Origin: an uncultured Alphaproteobacteria bacterium
GTDB lineage: Bacteria; Pseudomonadota; Alphaproteobacteria; Rickettsiales; UBA1997
Assembly: GCA_949298005.1 (NCBI GenBank)
Contig: CASFUN010000038.1
Location: 1-16,616 of the forward strand
Direction of reading: 5' to 3'
DNA length: 16,616 nucleotides
This document shows, piece after piece, positions 14,542 to 16,616 of this stretch; position 1 is the first letter of the stretch; each line of letters starts with the position of its first letter. The notes beneath the pieces are model-generated. The model ran no database searches. It was not told where the DNA came from and worked only from the letters and a program-made list of their open reading frames with translations. The position numbers and the translations under genes were made by a program.

Positions 14542-15501
14542 CTAAGCTTTAACTAATCTTGGTTGATGAGTCATAAATCGTTCACCCATATTTGTATTAC
14601 AGAGTGTTAATTGTTCCTGATATTTTTTTATGTTCATTAAACGATCATATAAATACATATTAGGCAGAACAGCAGATTCTACAATCTTTTCCCAAGGTTT
14701 TGGCAAGGACGATTTTAACTCTTGTACTCTGTCTTTTCTTTCATTAATTTCTTTCATAAATTCTCCAAACTGGTTATCCATCTTTCGCTGGCCAGATTTT
14801 TGTATATAATCAGTAAACTTTTTCTTTTTTTCTGATGCAAAATTGGTAGCAGCTTCAATTAATGTATTCTTATTGGCTTTTAATAAAAATAAAATTCCAG
14901 CAACTATAACTAATGGTGGAAAAACCAAAACACCAGCTGTGGTAGCAACAGTTACCATATCTTGCCCTATTTCAAAAGAATTTTCCGGATACATACCACT
15001 ATTAAATCTTTCAACTTTTTCTATATTTTTTCGCGCTTTAATCTCGCCTATATTAAGTCCGGACTCAGCATCTTTATAAGTCATATATGCTTCGTCATAT
15101 TTCGCTAAATATTCTGAATATTCAGGCCACATTTCTGCCATCAAATCTCTGCTACAAGTATAATCTAAAGTTTCAAAATCTAATGAATTTTCTACATTTG
15201 TTATTTTGTCAAAATCACCAAGAAATGTTGGTAACGAACTACCATATTCGCTTAAAAATTTTTCTGGCGTCTGACCTTCACCTAGATCAATATTTTTTAT
15301 TTGTTTAAAAGCGCCGTCCGACTTTATTTCTTCAATAAATGAATTTAACTCTTGTTGATCGTAACCACTAGAAACGATGTCTTTCAGTCTTTCGAAATTA
15401 TTTCTGACAAAATTATTGTTATCGCTCAAGGATAAAATATGATAAAACGTTGAAATAATATCAAAACTATTTTTGTCACTTTTACTTAATTTCTTTTTCA
15501 A
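14542..15501 (-). CDS. Unrecognised membrane-associated protein next to virB9
   Basis: I do not recognise this 319-residue protein. There is no signal peptide. The first 180 residues are polar and helical, with an acidic patch. Residues 182-208 (TVATTAGVLVFPPLVIVAGILFLL) form a hydrophobic segment split by a Pro-Pro, long enough for one membrane helix or a short hairpin. A strongly basic coiled-coil-like region (KKKK at 225-228 to about 265) follows, then SLPKPWEKIVESAVLPNMYLYDRL and an end rich in polar residues. It occupies the place, downstream of virB9 on the same strand, where virB10 is normally found, but it lacks a VirB10 pattern. It could be a lineage-specific T4SS accessory protein or a secreted effector; both are guesses. 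Its stop codon touches the probable 3' end of the convergent 6S RNA. Confidence 0.75.
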   Translation of the reverse strand: MKKKLSKSDKNSFDIISTFYHILSLSDNNNFVRNNFERLKDIVSSGYDQQELNSFIEEIKSDGAFKQIKNIDLGEGQTPEKFLSEYGSSLPTFLGDFDKITNVENSLDFETLDYTCSRDLMAEMWPEYSEYLAKYDEAYMTYKDAESGLNIGEIKARKNIEKVERFNSGMYPENSFEIGQDMVTVATTAGVLVFPPLVIVAGILFLLKANKNTLIEAATNFASEKKKKFTDYIQKSGQRKMDNQFGEFMKEINERKDRVQELKSSLPKPWEKIVESAVLPNMYLYDRLMNIKKYQEQLTLCNTNMGERFMTHQPRLVKA

Positions 15502-15531
15502 AAAATCAATTCTTATTTTTTTAGATCAACT

Positions 15532-15615
15532 TCATTTTTTTCTTCTTTTTTTGAATCCATACAATAATAATCTTGTGATTACCATCATTATAAAATAGTA
15601 TATTAAGAAAAACAA
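15532..15615 (-). CDS. Possible tiny membrane peptide between virB9 and the 319-residue gene
   Basis: In the 141-nt gap after virB9 one minus-strand frame reads FFLIYYFIMMVITRLLLYGF followed by KKRRKK and a stop. From TTG 15615 it would be 27 residues; from ATG-ATG further in, 18. A hydrophobic helix followed by a basic tail is typical of small membrane peptides, but AT-rich spacer often encodes such strings by chance. No clear SD is seen. Weak support. Confidence 0.15.
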   Translation of the reverse strand: MFFLIYYFIMMVITRLLLYGFKKRRKK

Positions 15616-15642
15616 GAAAATGGATTTTATATCATATTACAA

Positions 15643-16398
15643 TTACTTTAATCCTTTAAGGCTAAATAAATTATTATTGTATATACAAACTATATCATTA
15701 CCGCTTCTTAAGGTAAAATTACTAGCTAGTTGTTCTACAACAATATAATTTTCAACAATTCTATAATTTACCATAGCTTCATAACCATCCGAATCAACTG
15801 CATATATAGCAGGCATTTCATAACTATTTTTATCAGGAAATTCTATATATGTGAATTCACCATCGTCAAAAACTTTTGAAGGAGCTATATTATCACTACC
15901 ACTATATTCATAATCAAAATTATAAGCATCTAGATTTCTTAAATCTGGAAGATCACTTCTTTTTTCATTCATATCAAATACGACAATATTTTTGTCCTCA
16001 GATTCCGGATACATAAATTTTATATAGAATAAAACATCATCTTCCGTAACTGATGCCGCCTCAACAGCATCAAGTTCAAAATGATACGTCCTTTTATTTG
16101 TCATAATTGTCATATTAGTATTTGCAAAACTTAGTATTGGTTTTAAAAATAACTTATTATCCATAACTGTTGTCTGCCAAGAAGTTGTATCACCCATAGA
16201 AATCGTCTGCACCTTTTCACCTTCTTCAAATTCTATATACGACTGGGATAAATAGTGCCCTATATATCTATAAACTTCGTTTGGATTATACACGTATGCT
16301 CGAAACCTTTTTTCTGAACCTATTATTCTTGGTAATTGCACTGCAAAAGAGTTAATACTTAAGCACAATACTAAAAAGAATATAAAAACTTTTTTCAT
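15643..16398 (-). CDS. virB9: T4SS outer-ring protein VirB9
   Basis: VirB9 (TrbG/CagX family) forms the periplasmic and outer-membrane core ring of the type IV secretion channel with VirB7 and VirB10. The 251-residue protein has a signal peptide with likely cleavage at SFA-V (after residue 19). Family motifs follow in order: FRAYVYNPNEVYRYIGHYLSQSYIEF (about 33-58), GEKVQTISMGDTTSWQT, NMTIMTNKRTYHFELDA, LFYIKFMYP, then the C-terminal domain with YAVDSDGYEAMVNYRIVENYIVVEQL and VCIYNNNLF. Length and both domains are complete. Its ATG overlaps the stop of the virB8-like gene (ATGA at 16398-16395), so the two are coupled. No virB10 follows, so this may be a second virB8-virB9 copy as found in Rickettsiales. 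Confidence 0.93.
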   Translation of the reverse strand: MKKVFIFFLVLCLSINSFAVQLPRIIGSEKRFRAYVYNPNEVYRYIGHYLSQSYIEFEEGEKVQTISMGDTTSWQTTVMDNKLFLKPILSFANTNMTIMTNKRTYHFELDAVEAASVTEDDVLFYIKFMYPESEDKNIVVFDMNEKRSDLPDLRNLDAYNFDYEYSGSDNIAPSKVFDDGEFTYIEFPDKNSYEMPAIYAVDSDGYEAMVNYRIVENYIVVEQLASNFTLRSGNDIVCIYNNNLFSLKGLK

Positions 16399-16616
16399 TT
16401 TATATCGATAGTTTTATAATTTGTAACAACCAAGATAGGTTTTGTAAAATCTTTCTTCAGGTTATTATACTTTATAGCCTCATATTTAAAATCCAATAAT
16501 ATTTCTTGTTTAACTATACTTCTATTACCATTATTAATAGTATGTATCTCATATTCAAGTTCTGCTTCATTAGGTATTTTTTTTGTAAAAATATAACTGC
16601 TTAAAGAACTTAATAT
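16395..16616 (-). CDS. virB8: C-terminal part of a VirB8-like protein (partial)
   Basis: The last 73 residues of a gene entering from the right edge read in one open frame to TGA 16397-16395. The pattern is beta-rich. NGNRSIVKQEILLDFKYEAIKY is followed by FTKPILVVTNYKTIDIK, which fits the end of the VirB8 periplasmic domain (a long strand with W/I-x-V-x-Y, then NPLGFxVxxYxxd). VirB8 is the bitopic inner-membrane assembly factor of the secretion system, and virB8 normally precedes virB9 with tight overlap as here. The NPLGF element is not exact (DFTKPI), so this copy is divergent. The N-terminus and membrane segment are outside the window. Confidence 0.62.
   Translation of the reverse strand: MLSSLSSYIFTKKIPNEAELEYEIHTINNGNRSIVKQEILLDFKYEAIKYNNLKKDFTKPILVVTNYKTIDIK

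Noticed and set aside
14843..15308. Two plus-strand frames (14843-15079 and 15087-15308) opposite the 319-residue gene
   Set aside because: No family pattern or SD; the minus-strand frame is long and has protein-like composition.
1..16616. CRISPR array, insertion sequence, toxin-antitoxin or phage module
   Set aside because: No regularly spaced repeats, transposase or integrase motifs, or paired small toxin/antitoxin frames were seen on either strand.

Overview
The window looks like chromosome from an obligately host-associated alphaproteobacterium of the order Rickettsiales. It is very AT-rich, uses the standard code (TGG for Trp, TGA as stop), and has short intergenic gaps with many 1-4 nt gene overlaps. 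Lineage markers are an alphaproteobacterial-type SspB, zapA followed directly by an apparent 6S RNA, an IalB-like secreted protein, and dispersed vir-type (rvh-like) type IV secretion (T4SS) genes. The assignment to Rickettsiales is inference from gene content; I cannot name a genus.

Layout. (1) 10-86: tRNA-His(GUG) on the minus strand with its own promoter. (2) 268-1840, plus: xseB, trxA and a glutamine-synthetase-like gene in one tight unit. (3) 1914-3205, plus: an IalB-like secreted protein overlapping a membrane-anchored coiled-coil protein that resembles alphaproteobacterial mitofilin/Mic60. (4) 3206-3676, minus: a guanine-deaminase-type gene that abuts its neighbour and lacks one zinc ligand. 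(5) 3725-7015, plus: recG, sspB, plsY. (6) 7021-10548, minus: a two-gene heterodimeric ABC exporter. The first gene carries an in-frame TAA and the second a frameshift; all nucleotide-binding motifs are otherwise intact. (7) 10609-13137, minus: a VirB4-family protein with a damaged P-loop. (8) 13256-14541, plus: a long coiled-coil gene, zapA, and a probable 6S RNA with a promoter inside the end of zapA. (9) 14542-16616, minus: an unrecognised 319-residue membrane protein, virB9, and the end of a virB8-like gene cut by the window edge.

How it fits together. Most genes are core housekeeping: DNA repair (XseB, RecG), redox (TrxA), proteolysis adaptor (SspB), phospholipid synthesis (PlsY), division and transcription control (ZapA, 6S RNA). 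The accessory interest is in the secretion genes and in several enzymes whose folds are kept while catalytic residues are changed: the deaminase (Cys to Arg), the GS-like protein (both His of the metal/substrate motif changed) and VirB4 (P-loop Gly changed). With the two lesions in the ABC exporter, this suggests reductive genome decay in progress, or paralogues moved to non-catalytic roles. I found no CRISPR array, insertion sequence, phage or obvious new defence system.
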